Part shown: one piece after another, positions 9,797 to 17,492 of the stretch
How positions within the stretch are numbered: the first letter of the stretch is position 1
Layout: each line of letters starts with the position of its first letter
Assembly (NCBI GenBank): GCA_945878065.1
Contig: CAMDXA010000007.1
Location: forward strand, 15,799-79,798
Source: Bordetella parapertussis
Lineage (GTDB): Bacteria; Pseudomonadota; Gammaproteobacteria; Burkholderiales; Burkholderiaceae_C
Direction of reading: 5' to 3'
DNA: 64,000 bases
Made by a program: the position numbers and the translations under genes
Notes under the pieces: model-generated
The model's database searches: none
What the model was told of the DNA's origin: nothing
Seen by the model: only the letters and a program-made list of their open reading frames with translations

Positions 9797-10482
9797 GCGA
9801 CACCACCGGCTTGCATTTTGAATACCTGATGAAACCTTGAGGCCAGTCGGGCGTTGTGGCTGACCATCACCACGCTGGCGTTTTGTTGCTGCGCGGTAGC
9901 AAGCAGTAAATCGATGAATTCCAACTGGTTGTCGTCGTCCAGTGCAGAGGTGGGCTCGTCGGCAATCAACAAGCGCGGTGCACCCATCAATGCGCGGACC
10001 GCCGCCACGCGTTGCTGCTGCCCCACCGACAGCTGATGAACCGGTTGGTGCCACACATGAGGCGGCAGGTGCAAGGTATCGGCCAAGGCTTTGGCTTGCT
10101 GAATAGGACTGCCCCATTGCGCGGCAGATGCCTTGGCACGACTGGCAAACAAGCGCGTTGGCATCAAGGCGTTGCTTTCCACATCCAAATACGGCAACAA
10201 ATTGAATTGCTGAAACACAACGCCCATGTGCTCTCCACGCAAGCGGTCGCGTTCCATGGGCCCGAGCATTCCCATGTTGAAACCGAGCACTTCACATACA
10301 CCGGTTTGCGGGGCTTGAACCCCAGCGAGCAAAGACAACAAGGTACTTTTGCCGCAACCGCTGGGGCCTTGGATAAACAAATGCTCGCCTTGCGTCAAGG
10401 ACAAATGGGCAATATCAAACAATGCCGGGCGCCCCGGCCAAGCGTGTGACAGTTGCGACAGTGAAAGTGCGTGGGTGCTCAA
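9793..10482 (-). CDS. ABC transporter ATP-binding protein, LolD/MacB type (zinc cluster)
   Basis: The 229-residue cytoplasmic ATPase has Walker A GPSGCGKST, signature LSVGQQQRVAAVRAL, and Walker B LLIADEPTSAL with the catalytic region intact, followed by the H-loop MVSHN. It energises the adjacent FtsX-type permease; both junctions are ATGA overlaps (with the DUF2796 gene upstream and the permease downstream), implying stoichiometric translation. In sequence it is closest to the LolD/MacB family, but the gene context points to metal or metallophore handling instead of lipoprotein sorting. Confidence 0.9.
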   Translation of the reverse strand: MSTHALSLSQLSHAWPGRPALFDIAHLSLTQGEHLFIQGPSGCGKSTLLSLLAGVQAPQTGVCEVLGFNMGMLGPMERDRLRGEHMGVVFQQFNLLPYLDVESNALMPTRLFASRAKASAAQWGSPIQQAKALADTLHLPPHVWHQPVHQLSVGQQQRVAAVRALMGAPRLLIADEPTSALDDDNQLEFIDLLLATAQQQNASVVMVSHNARLASRFHQVFKMQAGGVA

Positions 10483-11000
10483 AAGCGTAAAACGGGATCT
10501 TTGGCGGTCAGGCTGAGCGATTTTTGTCCCTTGGGCCCCACCATGTCTACCTTTAGGGATTTCAATCGCGGATGCTTGGCAAACAGTGCAAAACGCAACT
10601 CAGTCAGTGCTGCCGGTTGAGCGCATTCAAATGCAACATCAATGTCCAAATCTGAATGCTCAGATTTTTTTCCCTCAAACATGCTGGAACTGGCTTTGAG
10701 AGAAATCTGCTTGCATTGTGCGGCAGCAGGCAAGGCCATGAAGTAATCAGCAGAGACCAAGCCGGATTGCAAATTGGCCATGGCTTTTTTCTGTGCTTCG
10801 GTGCGCGGCAAATGCTCGTGGCCCAACAAACTTTCCATGGGTATTTCAAAACTCCCGCTGACTTTGCCGCCTTGTACGCTGAGTTCCAACGAACCGACCC
10901 CATGGGAATGGGCAGCATGCGTATGTTTGTCTTGGGCAAAAGCAAATGGGGCAGCCATGCAAAAAAGTCCCAAACTGGCTGCCGTCAGAAAACGTTTCAT
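10479..11000 (-). CDS. DUF2796 periplasmic, His-rich putative zinc-binding protein (ZrgA-like)
   Basis: From ATG 11000 the product has 173 residues, with a signal peptide (MKRFLTAASLGLFCMAAPFAFA) followed at once by a His-rich mature N terminus (KHTHAAHSHGVG). The DUF2796 core continues with LELSVQGGKVSGSFEIP and ESLLGHEHLPRTEAQKKA. Family members are zinc-starvation-induced periplasmic proteins thought to capture or hand over zinc. Here the stop overlaps the ATPase start, and the gene follows a ZIP transporter gene, so I infer it delivers zinc from the outer membrane receptor to inner membrane transport. The open frame extends to 11114, but that extension lacks a signal peptide. Confidence 0.82.
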   Translation of the reverse strand: MKRFLTAASLGLFCMAAPFAFAQDKHTHAAHSHGVGSLELSVQGGKVSGSFEIPMESLLGHEHLPRTEAQKKAMANLQSGLVSADYFMALPAAAQCKQISLKASSSMFEGKKSEHSDLDIDVAFECAQPAALTELRFALFAKHPRLKSLKVDMVGPKGQKSLSLTAKDPVLRF

Positions 11001-11043
11001 ATCCACCTCTTTTGAAAAACCTCGCTTAGGCAATGACGAAAGC

Positions 11044-11796
11044 TTAATGCATAAATAAACCAAATGCGGGCACCCAAGCCAGCCCGAACAATAACAACAT
11101 GGTCTGCTTGGCAAAATTTTCCACGCGGTGCTGTTTGTGCAAAAACGGAAAAAGATCAGAGACTGAAATGTATATGAAACTTGCTGCGGTCACCATCAAT
11201 ACATACACGACCACGGGATCGTCGGCTTTCAACAACCACCATCCCATGACACCACCGGCGAATATGGGCAAGCCAGACAAACAGTTCATGAGCAAGGTAT
11301 GTCGCCGCGAGTACCCCGCAGCCAAGTACAAGGAAAAATCACCCAATTCTTGAGGGATTTCATGCACAAGAATCGCCAGCGTGGTGGTGATTCCAAGGGC
11401 GGGATCGGCTGCAAATGCCGCAGCAATCAGCAAGCCATCAACAAAGTTATGCACACCGTCCCCGAACCAAGATGCTTTGGTGGCGATGACCAGTGGCGCA
11501 TCAGCGTCAGGGATGCCGTGAACATGTTGATGGCGCCAAATAGCACCCCGCTCTAAAAAATAGAACCCCAACAAACCAACCAACAAGGCAGCCAGTAACC
11601 AGTGAACGTCAGCCTGCCCCGATTCCAAGGCCTCTGGTAAGACATCAAGTAATGCCGCTGACAACATGGTGCCCGCCGAAAAAGCCACCATCAAGTTCAA
11701 AGCACTTTGTGGTATTTTTTTGGCCAACCAAAATGAGGTCAGCAAGCTGAGTGTGAGGCTGGCAAAACAAGCCAACAAAATCCAAATCAAAGTCAT
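11044..11796 (-). CDS. ZIP family metal transporter (ZupT-like)
   Basis: This 250-residue inner-membrane protein has about eight hydrophobic helices. The ZIP signature in helices four and five is present: HNFVDGLLIAAAF and HEIPQELGDFSLYL, carrying the His, Asp and Glu residues of the binuclear metal site. LLDVLPEALESG precedes them. ZIP proteins bring zinc and other divalent cations into the cytoplasm. It sits 18 bases downstream of the TonB receptor stop and upstream of the DUF2796 gene, so it is the likely inner-membrane importer of the locus; no znuABC genes are present in the window. Confidence 0.9.
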   Translation of the reverse strand: MTLIWILLACFASLTLSLLTSFWLAKKIPQSALNLMVAFSAGTMLSAALLDVLPEALESGQADVHWLLAALLVGLLGFYFLERGAIWRHQHVHGIPDADAPLVIATKASWFGDGVHNFVDGLLIAAAFAADPALGITTTLAILVHEIPQELGDFSLYLAAGYSRRHTLLMNCLSGLPIFAGGVMGWWLLKADDPVVVYVLMVTAASFIYISVSDLFPFLHKQHRVENFAKQTMLLLFGLAWVPAFGLFMH

Positions 11797-11814
11797 TGAT
11801 ACTTTCTGTGTGGT

Positions 11815-13911
11815 TTAAAAAGACAACTGCAAACCAAGCTTGAAGGATCGGCCGGGCAAGGGTGCTTTGGGACGGCCTGAGGTTGCGTCCTGAGTGGTGG
11901 TGGTGAGGATGGAAGTGGCCGAGTAAGCCAGCGCGTCTGTCAGGTTGTCGACTCGGGCAAACCAAATGGCTTGCGAGGAAGCGATTTTCTGGCGGTAGCT
12001 CATATAGACATTCCACAAGGTATAGGCGCTGCTTGCCGCTTGGTTTTCACCACGGCGGGGCTTGGCGTTGTACTCGGCGCCCAAAGATGTACGCCATGGG
12101 CCGGACTCGCGCAGCAAGGTGGTGCCCAAGCGCGCAGCAGGAATGCGCGGCACAGCCAGCCCGCTGTCAAGGTAAGTGGCTCTGACCGCATCGGCACGCC
12201 ATTTCATTCGCCATACCGCATCACCCTCAGAGGGCAGCCAGCCGTTTTGTCCGATCACGCGCCAGTCGCCGACCGCCTCTATGCCTTTGAATTCAGCGCG
12301 GGCGGCGGTGAACTGGTACACATCGTAGGTGTCGGCACCATCCACAAATTCTTCACCATTGGCGATTAAGCCGATGTAGTTGTCAAACCGGTTTTGAAAA
12401 TAATTGAGCTGCGCAGTATGCGGCCCCTGCGCCCAGCCCAAACCGATGTCTGCCTGCCAAGCCTTTTCGGTAGCTAAAGTCGGTGTCCCTACTTCCACGG
12501 CAGAACTCGCCACATGCACACCGTTGGCGCGCAATTCATAGTCTTTCGGTGCTCTTTGGGTGCGTGCCAAATGACCGGTTAGTTTTAATGTTGGGCTGAG
12601 ATAAACCAAACTGCCTATCGACGCGCTAAAGGGGGTAAAGCGCTTCGAAGTGGCTGCTACATTGCCTGGATCGAAGCCGGCAGCAAATGCATCCCCCTTG
12701 ACCTTGACCTGTTCAGCACGCAAGCCCAGGCTGAACTTGCCCCAAGTCGGTGACAGTTCTTCCACCAGATAAAGCGCATATTCTTTGGTGTTGGTCGACG
12801 GCATGAAGGCTTCGTCGCCATCGGCCTCAAAATCAGAGCCATTGCTTTGCCAACCCAACACGCCTTCTAACTTGCCCATCGGGCTTTGCCATGCTTGGTG
12901 TTGCGCACTCAGCCTGAACTCATGGCCCGATTTTTTAAACACGGTGCCAGTACTGCCATCTTCATATTCAGTGTGCTGGTAATCCGTGCTGCTCCATTGG
13001 GTGCGAATGCGCTCAACAAAACCGGAAGGCCTCAACTCTGCATCCAAGGCATAGCGGTCCGATTGCATGCCAACGGTCACCGCGTCCTCTGCCACCGTGC
13101 CGTAATCGCTGCGGTAATTGTTCACCCCCAAGCCGACATGGCCGCTGTCCCAAAAAATAGAACTGCCAATCGCATATCCGTTGGCGCGGTTGCTGGAATT
13201 GCATATTTTTTTGGCGCTGCTGGCCGAACCGGATTTGCTGCATGCCATGGTGTCGGGTACCGACACATCGTCACTTTTTCGGCCAAAGGCATCAATATGC
13301 AGCCCAAAACTGGCATTGCCTGCCTCCAGCAACACCGCAGCACTTCTTTCCTTGTTGCCACTGGACCAACCCGCTTCGGTTCTGCCGCTGATGCCGTCCA
13401 TGGGTGCCGTTGGAATGCGGTTGTCGATCAAATTGACCACACCGCCTACCGCACTGCCTCCGTACATGATGGCAGATGGCCCCCGCAACACCTCGATGCG
13501 CTCAACACTCAACACATCATGTGGGACCGCATGGTCGTTGCTGAGTGAGGAAACATCTTGCGATTCCACGCTGTTGTTGAGGATTTTGATGCGGTCGCCG
13601 TCCATGCCGCGAATCACCGGCCGGCTGGAATTCGGTCCAAAGTAACTGCTGCTGACCCCAGGCAAATGGCCCAATGTTTCGCCCAGCGTGCTTTGCTGCT
13701 CTTGCCGCAAATCATCGCCTTGCAACACTTGCACAGCTTGTATGCCCTCTGCATTACCCAGTGGATTACCCGTCACGGTGATTTCATTGAGCCGCGTCGG
13801 CTCGGCTGACTGCTCAGATTGCGCCGATGCAATGCGGCAAACGCACACCAACAGCAAAAAAGCGCCTGCACGCCTCGCGTTCAAAGGGTTAAATTCGGGG
13901 GAAAATGCCAT
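11815..13911 (-). CDS. znuD: TonB-dependent outer membrane receptor, ZnuD-like
   Basis: The 698-residue protein has a signal peptide, then a plug domain with VQVLQGDDLRQEQ, GVSSSYFGPNSSRPVIRG and RIEVLRGPSAIMYGGSA, and a C-terminal beta barrel ending in aromatic LGLQLSF. The plug segment SSLSNDHAVPHD matches the Asp-His pair reported to bind zinc in the neisserial ZnuD plug. A barrel loop near residue 225 has two cysteines about 15 apart within a Ser/Lys-rich stretch, comparable to metal-capturing loops. It is divergent from the Fur-family regulator and preceded by a Fur-box-like repeat. Zinc specificity is inferred from the plug motif and the neighbouring ZIP and DUF2796 genes; a haem or siderophore role is less likely. 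Confidence 0.87.
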   Translation of the reverse strand: MAFSPEFNPLNARRAGAFLLLVCVCRIASAQSEQSAEPTRLNEITVTGNPLGNAEGIQAVQVLQGDDLRQEQQSTLGETLGHLPGVSSSYFGPNSSRPVIRGMDGDRIKILNNSVESQDVSSLSNDHAVPHDVLSVERIEVLRGPSAIMYGGSAVGGVVNLIDNRIPTAPMDGISGRTEAGWSSGNKERSAAVLLEAGNASFGLHIDAFGRKSDDVSVPDTMACSKSGSASSAKKICNSSNRANGYAIGSSIFWDSGHVGLGVNNYRSDYGTVAEDAVTVGMQSDRYALDAELRPSGFVERIRTQWSSTDYQHTEYEDGSTGTVFKKSGHEFRLSAQHQAWQSPMGKLEGVLGWQSNGSDFEADGDEAFMPSTNTKEYALYLVEELSPTWGKFSLGLRAEQVKVKGDAFAAGFDPGNVAATSKRFTPFSASIGSLVYLSPTLKLTGHLARTQRAPKDYELRANGVHVASSAVEVGTPTLATEKAWQADIGLGWAQGPHTAQLNYFQNRFDNYIGLIANGEEFVDGADTYDVYQFTAARAEFKGIEAVGDWRVIGQNGWLPSEGDAVWRMKWRADAVRATYLDSGLAVPRIPAARLGTTLLRESGPWRTSLGAEYNAKPRRGENQAASSAYTLWNVYMSYRQKIASSQAIWFARVDNLTDALAYSATSILTTTTQDATSGRPKAPLPGRSFKLGLQLSF

Positions 13912-13927
13912 AATGGGTCTCCAAATT

Positions 13928-13951
13928 TTGATAACGATAACTCATTATCAA
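13928..13951. promoter_or_regulatory. Fur/Zur-box-like inverted repeat between receptor and regulator genes
   Basis: Perfect 7-bp arms TTGATAA and TTATCAA are separated by 10 bp, with an inner GATAA-type half-site. It resembles the Fur box (GATAAT repeats) with one extra base at the centre. It lies 17 bases upstream of the receptor start and 22 bases upstream of the regulator start, so a bound Fur-family protein could block both. I infer autoregulation and zinc-dependent repression of the receptor operon. Confidence 0.7.
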
Positions 13952-13973
13952 TAAACCACAGAGCATTGTCAAC

Positions 13974-14348
13974 ATGGAACGAATCACCAAGCAAGGCACA
14001 GCCATATTGAACGCCATTGAAAAGGCACACCGTCCTTTGCTTGCTCAGGAAATACTGGAAGCCGCGGCTTGCGATTCGCCGGGCATTGGTCAAGCCACGG
14101 TTTACAGAAATATCAAAGCATTGGTAGAGGGCGGTTTATTGAGCACGGTGCATTTACCGGGGGAAAATCCACGGTACGAGGTGTCACACCTGCACCACCA
14201 CCACCACTTTCATTGCACGCTCTGCAATAAGGTCTATGACGTGCACGATTGCCCGGGCGATCTCAAACAATTAGCCCCTGCAGGCTTTCAAGTCGAACGC
14301 CACGAAGTCACTCTGTACGGAAGGTGTGCAGCCTGTATCCATCCATAA
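13974..14348 (+). CDS. zur: Fur-family transcriptional regulator, probably Zur
   Basis: The 124-residue repressor has an N-terminal winged helix (ILNAIEKAHRPLLAQEI, with recognition helix GIGQATVYRNIKALVEGGL) and a C-terminal metal and dimerisation domain. HLHHHHHFHCTLC supplies the His ligands and the first Cys pair, and RCAACIHP supplies the second Cys pair of the structural zinc site. It is short compared with iron Fur (about 145 residues). Divergent location next to a ZnuD-like receptor and ZIP transporter favours zinc sensing, although Fur or PerR cannot be excluded by sequence alone. Confidence 0.85.
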   Translation: MERITKQGTAILNAIEKAHRPLLAQEILEAAACDSPGIGQATVYRNIKALVEGGLLSTVHLPGENPRYEVSHLHHHHHFHCTLCNKVYDVHDCPGDLKQLAPAGFQVERHEVTLYGRCAACIHP

Positions 14349-14384
14349 GCCAGATTGCAGACACACCTTGGCGCCAAGTCGGCG

Positions 14385-15383
14385 TCAGCCACCCGCCACT
14401 TTGAGCATGATCTTCCCGATATGGGTGGAAGATTCCATCAACTCATGCGCTTGCGTCGCTTCACGCAAATCAAACACCTGATGCACCACAGGCAAGCACT
14501 TGCCCTGTTGCAACAAGGGCCAGACTTTTTCATGCAGTTCGTTCGCCATCTGCGCTTTGTCGGCCGCAGTGCGGGGACGTAATGTGGAACCCGTGAAAGT
14601 CAATCGCTTGACCATCAAGCCGATCCAATCCACTTCTGTTTTGGAGGGCTGCAAAAAAGCAATTTGCACCAACCGACCATCAACGGATAGGCAGTTGATA
14701 TTTCGCTGCATGTAGTCGCCGCCAACCATATCAAGAATAATGTTGACACCCTTTTGATCTGTGGCGTCCATCACTTCTTTGGCAAAGTCCTGGGTGCGGT
14801 AATTGATCGCCAGGTCTGCACCGGCGGCTAGGCAAGCGCGGATTTTTTCTTCGTTGCCCACTGTGCAGATCACACGTGCGCCAAATGCTTTGGCCAATTG
14901 AATCGCTGTCAAACCAATACCGGACGACCCCCCGTGCACCAGAAATGTTTCACCCGCTTGCAACTTGCCCCGCTGAAATACATTGGTCCACACCGTGAAA
15001 TAGTTTTCAGGCAATGCTGCCGCCTGCAGCAACGACAAACCCGGGGGCAAAGGCAAGACCTGACCTTGAGGAATACACACATACTCAGCATAGGCGCCAC
15101 CATTGGCCAAACCGCATACCCAATCCCCCTGCTTCCAACGTGTAACGCCTTCCCCCAAGGCCACCACTTGCCCTGAAGCCTCCAGACCCAAAATAGGTGA
15201 GGCACCGGGTGGCGGGGGATAGCGCCCGCTGCGCTGCAAACAATCTGGTCGGTTCACGCCTGCATAAGCCACTTTGATCAGCACTTCTGTGGCAGCGGGT
15301 TTTGGCACAGGCATTTGTGACAGGTGCATCACCTGCGGCGCACCACCCGCGCCATGGGCCACAAAGTTCATCGAATCGGACAT
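14385..15383 (-). CDS. NAD(P)H-quinone oxidoreductase, zinc-independent MDR family
   Basis: The 332-residue enzyme belongs to the QOR/PIG3 branch of medium-chain dehydrogenases, which reduce quinones or enones with NADPH. Features are the N-terminal VLIKVAYAGVNRPDCLQRSG, GLEASGQVVALGEGV, and the Rossmann motif HGGSSGIGLTAIQLAKAFGA, followed by CTVGNEEKIRACLAAGAD. The catalytic zinc cysteines of alcohol dehydrogenases are absent, as expected. It is convergent with the Zur gene; the gap holds a 12-bp palindrome (14367-14378) but no T-tract. Confidence 0.88.
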   Translation of the reverse strand: MSDSMNFVAHGAGGAPQVMHLSQMPVPKPAATEVLIKVAYAGVNRPDCLQRSGRYPPPPGASPILGLEASGQVVALGEGVTRWKQGDWVCGLANGGAYAEYVCIPQGQVLPLPPGLSLLQAAALPENYFTVWTNVFQRGKLQAGETFLVHGGSSGIGLTAIQLAKAFGARVICTVGNEEKIRACLAAGADLAINYRTQDFAKEVMDATDQKGVNIILDMVGGDYMQRNINCLSVDGRLVQIAFLQPSKTEVDWIGLMVKRLTFTGSTLRPRTAADKAQMANELHEKVWPLLQQGKCLPVVHQVFDLREATQAHELMESSTHIGKIMLKVAGG

Positions 15384-15421
15384 TGGAATTCCTCAGAAAA
15401 GTAATCGTGAATGAAAGCGTT

Positions 15422-15982
15422 TTATAGCCAACGCAAAGGCTCACAATGAACGCTGCCACGTTGACTGCTCAAGGTCATTTCGCCTTCTTGTATGGTGGCT
15501 TGTAACTGCATGCTGCGCTCTGCCATGCCGGCCATGGCCTGCGACGCTTCATGCGGTATGCGCATGACATGCAATTTTTTTTGCCGGTGCAATTTATTTT
15601 CAATGCCCTTCCACCACACCTCTGCCGCATAAGAAAAGGCGTACACCCACACTTCATCGGACTGACTGGCTGCGCGCTGTAAAGCTTTTTCTTCGGGTTG
15701 CCCCACCTCTATCCACAGGCGTTTGCGCCCGGTAAAATCGGTCAATGACACATCCGGATCATCAGGATTGGACAGGCCAGCGCCAAAGGCCAGCATGCCA
15801 TCACCCTGGCAGGTCGCTTGAAGTTGATAAGCGTGCAAAGACAAGGCCACCAAACGAACCATCATTCGTTCGTCTGTTTCGCTGGGATGTCGGGCAAGGG
15901 TTAAAGCGTGGTCTGCGTAGTAAGCGTGGTCAATGTCAGCAATTTGCAGTTGCGCTTTAAATACGGTGGATTTGAGTGCCAT
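15422..15982 (-). CDS. yaeQ: YaeQ family protein
   Basis: YaeQ proteins have a PD-(D/E)XK nuclease-like fold, but no activity is firmly established; E. coli YaeQ was first noted as a suppressor of an RfaH defect. The product is 186 residues with family segments STVFKAQLQIADIDHAYY, ALTLARHPSETDERMMVRL, WIEVGQPEEKALQRAASQ and VYAFSYAAEVWW. WIEVGQPE matches the position of the nuclease-like acidic motif. The ATG at 15982 gives the family start. It lies downstream of a tiny gene and 38 bases upstream of the quinone oxidoreductase gene on the same strand. Confidence 0.9.
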   Translation of the reverse strand: MALKSTVFKAQLQIADIDHAYYADHALTLARHPSETDERMMVRLVALSLHAYQLQATCQGDGMLAFGAGLSNPDDPDVSLTDFTGRKRLWIEVGQPEEKALQRAASQSDEVWVYAFSYAAEVWWKGIENKLHRQKKLHVMRIPHEASQAMAGMAERSMQLQATIQEGEMTLSSQRGSVHCEPLRWL

Positions 15983-16017
15983 GACGAATCATAGTCGTCA
16001 GGACTGGGAACCAGGAC

Positions 16018-16212
16018 TCAAGCTTTGATGGCGCGAAAATCAGAATAAAGGCGAGAGACAGGCCGGCTTTTTTGCTCGGCCTCTTGGGCGAGTTGCGTAC
16101 GAAGACGCTCGAAAGTATTTCGAATGGGTGTATGTTGATTAGGAACGTACTGATAGCGATGGTCAACTTCTGAAGTCTGTTGATCTGCGCTGATTTGGGT
16201 GGACTTGTTCAT
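16018..16212 (-). CDS. Small hypothetical protein (64 aa)
   Basis: The charged, soluble product starts MNKSTQISADQQTSEVD and ends SRLYSDFRAIKA. It contains VPNQHTPIRNTFERLRTQLAQEAEQ, broken here by its proline-rich beginning and a predicted helix rich in Arg, Glu and Gln. ATG 16212 is weakly supported by a GGA-containing upstream sequence; ATG 16224 is an alternative. It is on the same strand as yaeQ, 35 bases before it. The opposite strand frames look worse, so I keep it as a probable real small gene of unknown role. Confidence 0.42.
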   Translation of the reverse strand: MNKSTQISADQQTSEVDHRYQYVPNQHTPIRNTFERLRTQLAQEAEQKSRPVSRLYSDFRAIKA

Positions 16213-16345
16213 TCCAGGTTCCATTAACAATCTTGTTGTTCATAACGAACAAAATGGTGTCAAGGATGACAAACCCTCAATAAAATAATCAAAATCCCTG
16301 AAAAGAATTATTTGGTATTGCTTTATTCTTGGGCACCAGCCGCAG

Positions 16346-16720
16346 TTACTCAGCGGCTTGAGTGTCACTGCCAGCGGCATGCGATGTAGGTGGGTGCTGT
16401 ACCATCTTCCCTTCGAATTGCCCTCCTTTTTCGATTTCAATGTTTGTGTAATCGAGTTGCCCAAAAACACTGCCACTGCGGTGGATCAATATATGTTCAT
16501 GACACACGATTTTTTCTGAAAGTCTTCCATGTACATCGATCAATCTTGCTTCGATCTGGCCGGTGACATCTCCTGCGGGGCCAATTTGCAGCTCTGAAGC
16601 TTTTATTTCTCCTTTAATGATGCCGTTGATGCTGGCAACACCCGGGGCGTGAATGGTTCCAGTAAAGATCACCCCTTCACCCACAATCAAAGTATTTTGA
16701 ATAATCGCTGAGTCAGTCAT
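16346..16720 (-). CDS. Second bactofilin family protein
   Basis: The 124-residue protein aligns along its length with the bactofilin at 7316-7768: VGEGVIFTGTIHAPG, GIIKGEIKASELQIG, DVTGQIEARLIDVHGRL and HRSGSVFGQLDYTNIEIE. It has the same glycine-turn beta-rung pattern and the conserved Gly-Gln-Phe-Glu-Gly near the end. Its tail is shorter and lacks the long Pro/Ala/Thr extension of the first. It is likely a membrane-associated scaffold. It is divergent from a set of uncharacterised envelope and zinc-ribbon genes beginning at 16945, which could be its partners. Confidence 0.85.
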   Translation of the reverse strand: MTDSAIIQNTLIVGEGVIFTGTIHAPGVASINGIIKGEIKASELQIGPAGDVTGQIEARLIDVHGRLSEKIVCHEHILIHRSGSVFGQLDYTNIEIEKGGQFEGKMVQHPPTSHAAGSDTQAAE

Positions 16721-16944
16721 ATCAATTCTTTCAAAAAATCATCATTTATAGAACGCTTGTTGTCAAATTTTAATCTTTAAATATCTTAATACAAATCATA
16801 TTTACGTGTTAATTATTACTTAAAGTGACTCAATTTAAACACATCCCGCCGGCAAGACACCTCAAGTCTGTGCATGATCTTCCGATCCCAACCATGTAAG
16901 ACTTGCTTGCAACCCTTGGTCACTATTGATTTTTTTGAAAAACC
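16721..16944. other. AT-rich divergent intergenic region
   Basis: About 224 bases separate the second bactofilin gene from the 16945 gene. The stretch 16740-16830 is strongly AT-rich, with runs of A and T suitable for promoters in both directions. I could not pick out a convincing -35/-10 pair or an RNA structure, and no ORF is supported. Confidence 0.4.
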
Positions 16945-17475
16945 ATGACACATTTGAATAAATTTTTGGCATTGTCCATATTGATGACATTCATCAATGT
17001 GCCGATGTACTTTTATTCAAAGTCTTTGACTCAGTCACAGCTCCCTGACAAACAGGCCGCACAGCAGCAAAGCGCCCAGCCTGACTCTGAGATTGCTACC
17101 AACTTCAACGCTTCACCTGGTGAACAACAAGAGAACACCGCACTAGCCGCGCCAGAGCCCTTGTTCAATGAGCAGGTGCTCCAAGACATGGCCAATGAAA
17201 AGAAACCCGAGCGATTTCAATCTTTGGCAGACCTCTACAAACCGCCGCTTTATGGCAAATGCAAAAAATTGTTCGAACGCTTTAAACGTAAACACTTTGC
17301 GGATAAACCATACAAAGCTTTTGTCTACAGTTTTGACGGGGAAACGGCTTACTGTGCTGACGCTTACACGGACAAAAGCCAAGAAGCGGCTCGGGAAATT
17401 GTTATGCGTGAATGTGAAGCACACCACGCTGGCTCAGGTAAATACTCTCCGTGCCGAATTTATGCATCTGAATGA
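16945..17475 (+). CDS. Membrane-anchored protein with C-terminal three-cysteine motif, unknown
   Basis: The 176-residue product begins with an uncleaved-looking anchor (LALSILMTFINVPMYFYS), followed by about 60 residues of Gln/Ala/Glu-rich linker. A compact C-terminal domain starts at about residue 105 (LYGKCKKLFERFKRKHF). It ends with a Cys-x19-Cys-Glu-x11-Pro-Cys pattern (MRECEAHHAGSGKYSPCRI) like that of the secreted protein at 4926-5255. The stop is close to the next gene, whose upstream region overlaps it, suggesting an operon with the two zinc-ribbon genes. No known family is recognised. Confidence 0.65.
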   Translation: MTHLNKFLALSILMTFINVPMYFYSKSLTQSQLPDKQAAQQQSAQPDSEIATNFNASPGEQQENTALAAPEPLFNEQVLQDMANEKKPERFQSLADLYKPPLYGKCKKLFERFKRKHFADKPYKAFVYSFDGETAYCADAYTDKSQEAAREIVMRECEAHHAGSGKYSPCRIYASE

Positions 17476-17492
17476 AAGAGACAGGTAACAAC

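Noticed and set aside
8498-10117. 539-residue permease reading with a long N-terminal extension
   Set aside because: The first 107 residues are an out-of-frame translation of the ATPase gene; the real start at 9796 overlaps the ATPase stop.
14367-14378. 12-bp perfect palindrome between zur and the quinone oxidoreductase gene
   Set aside because: It has no loop or T-tract and lies between convergent stops, so neither terminator nor operator is convincing.
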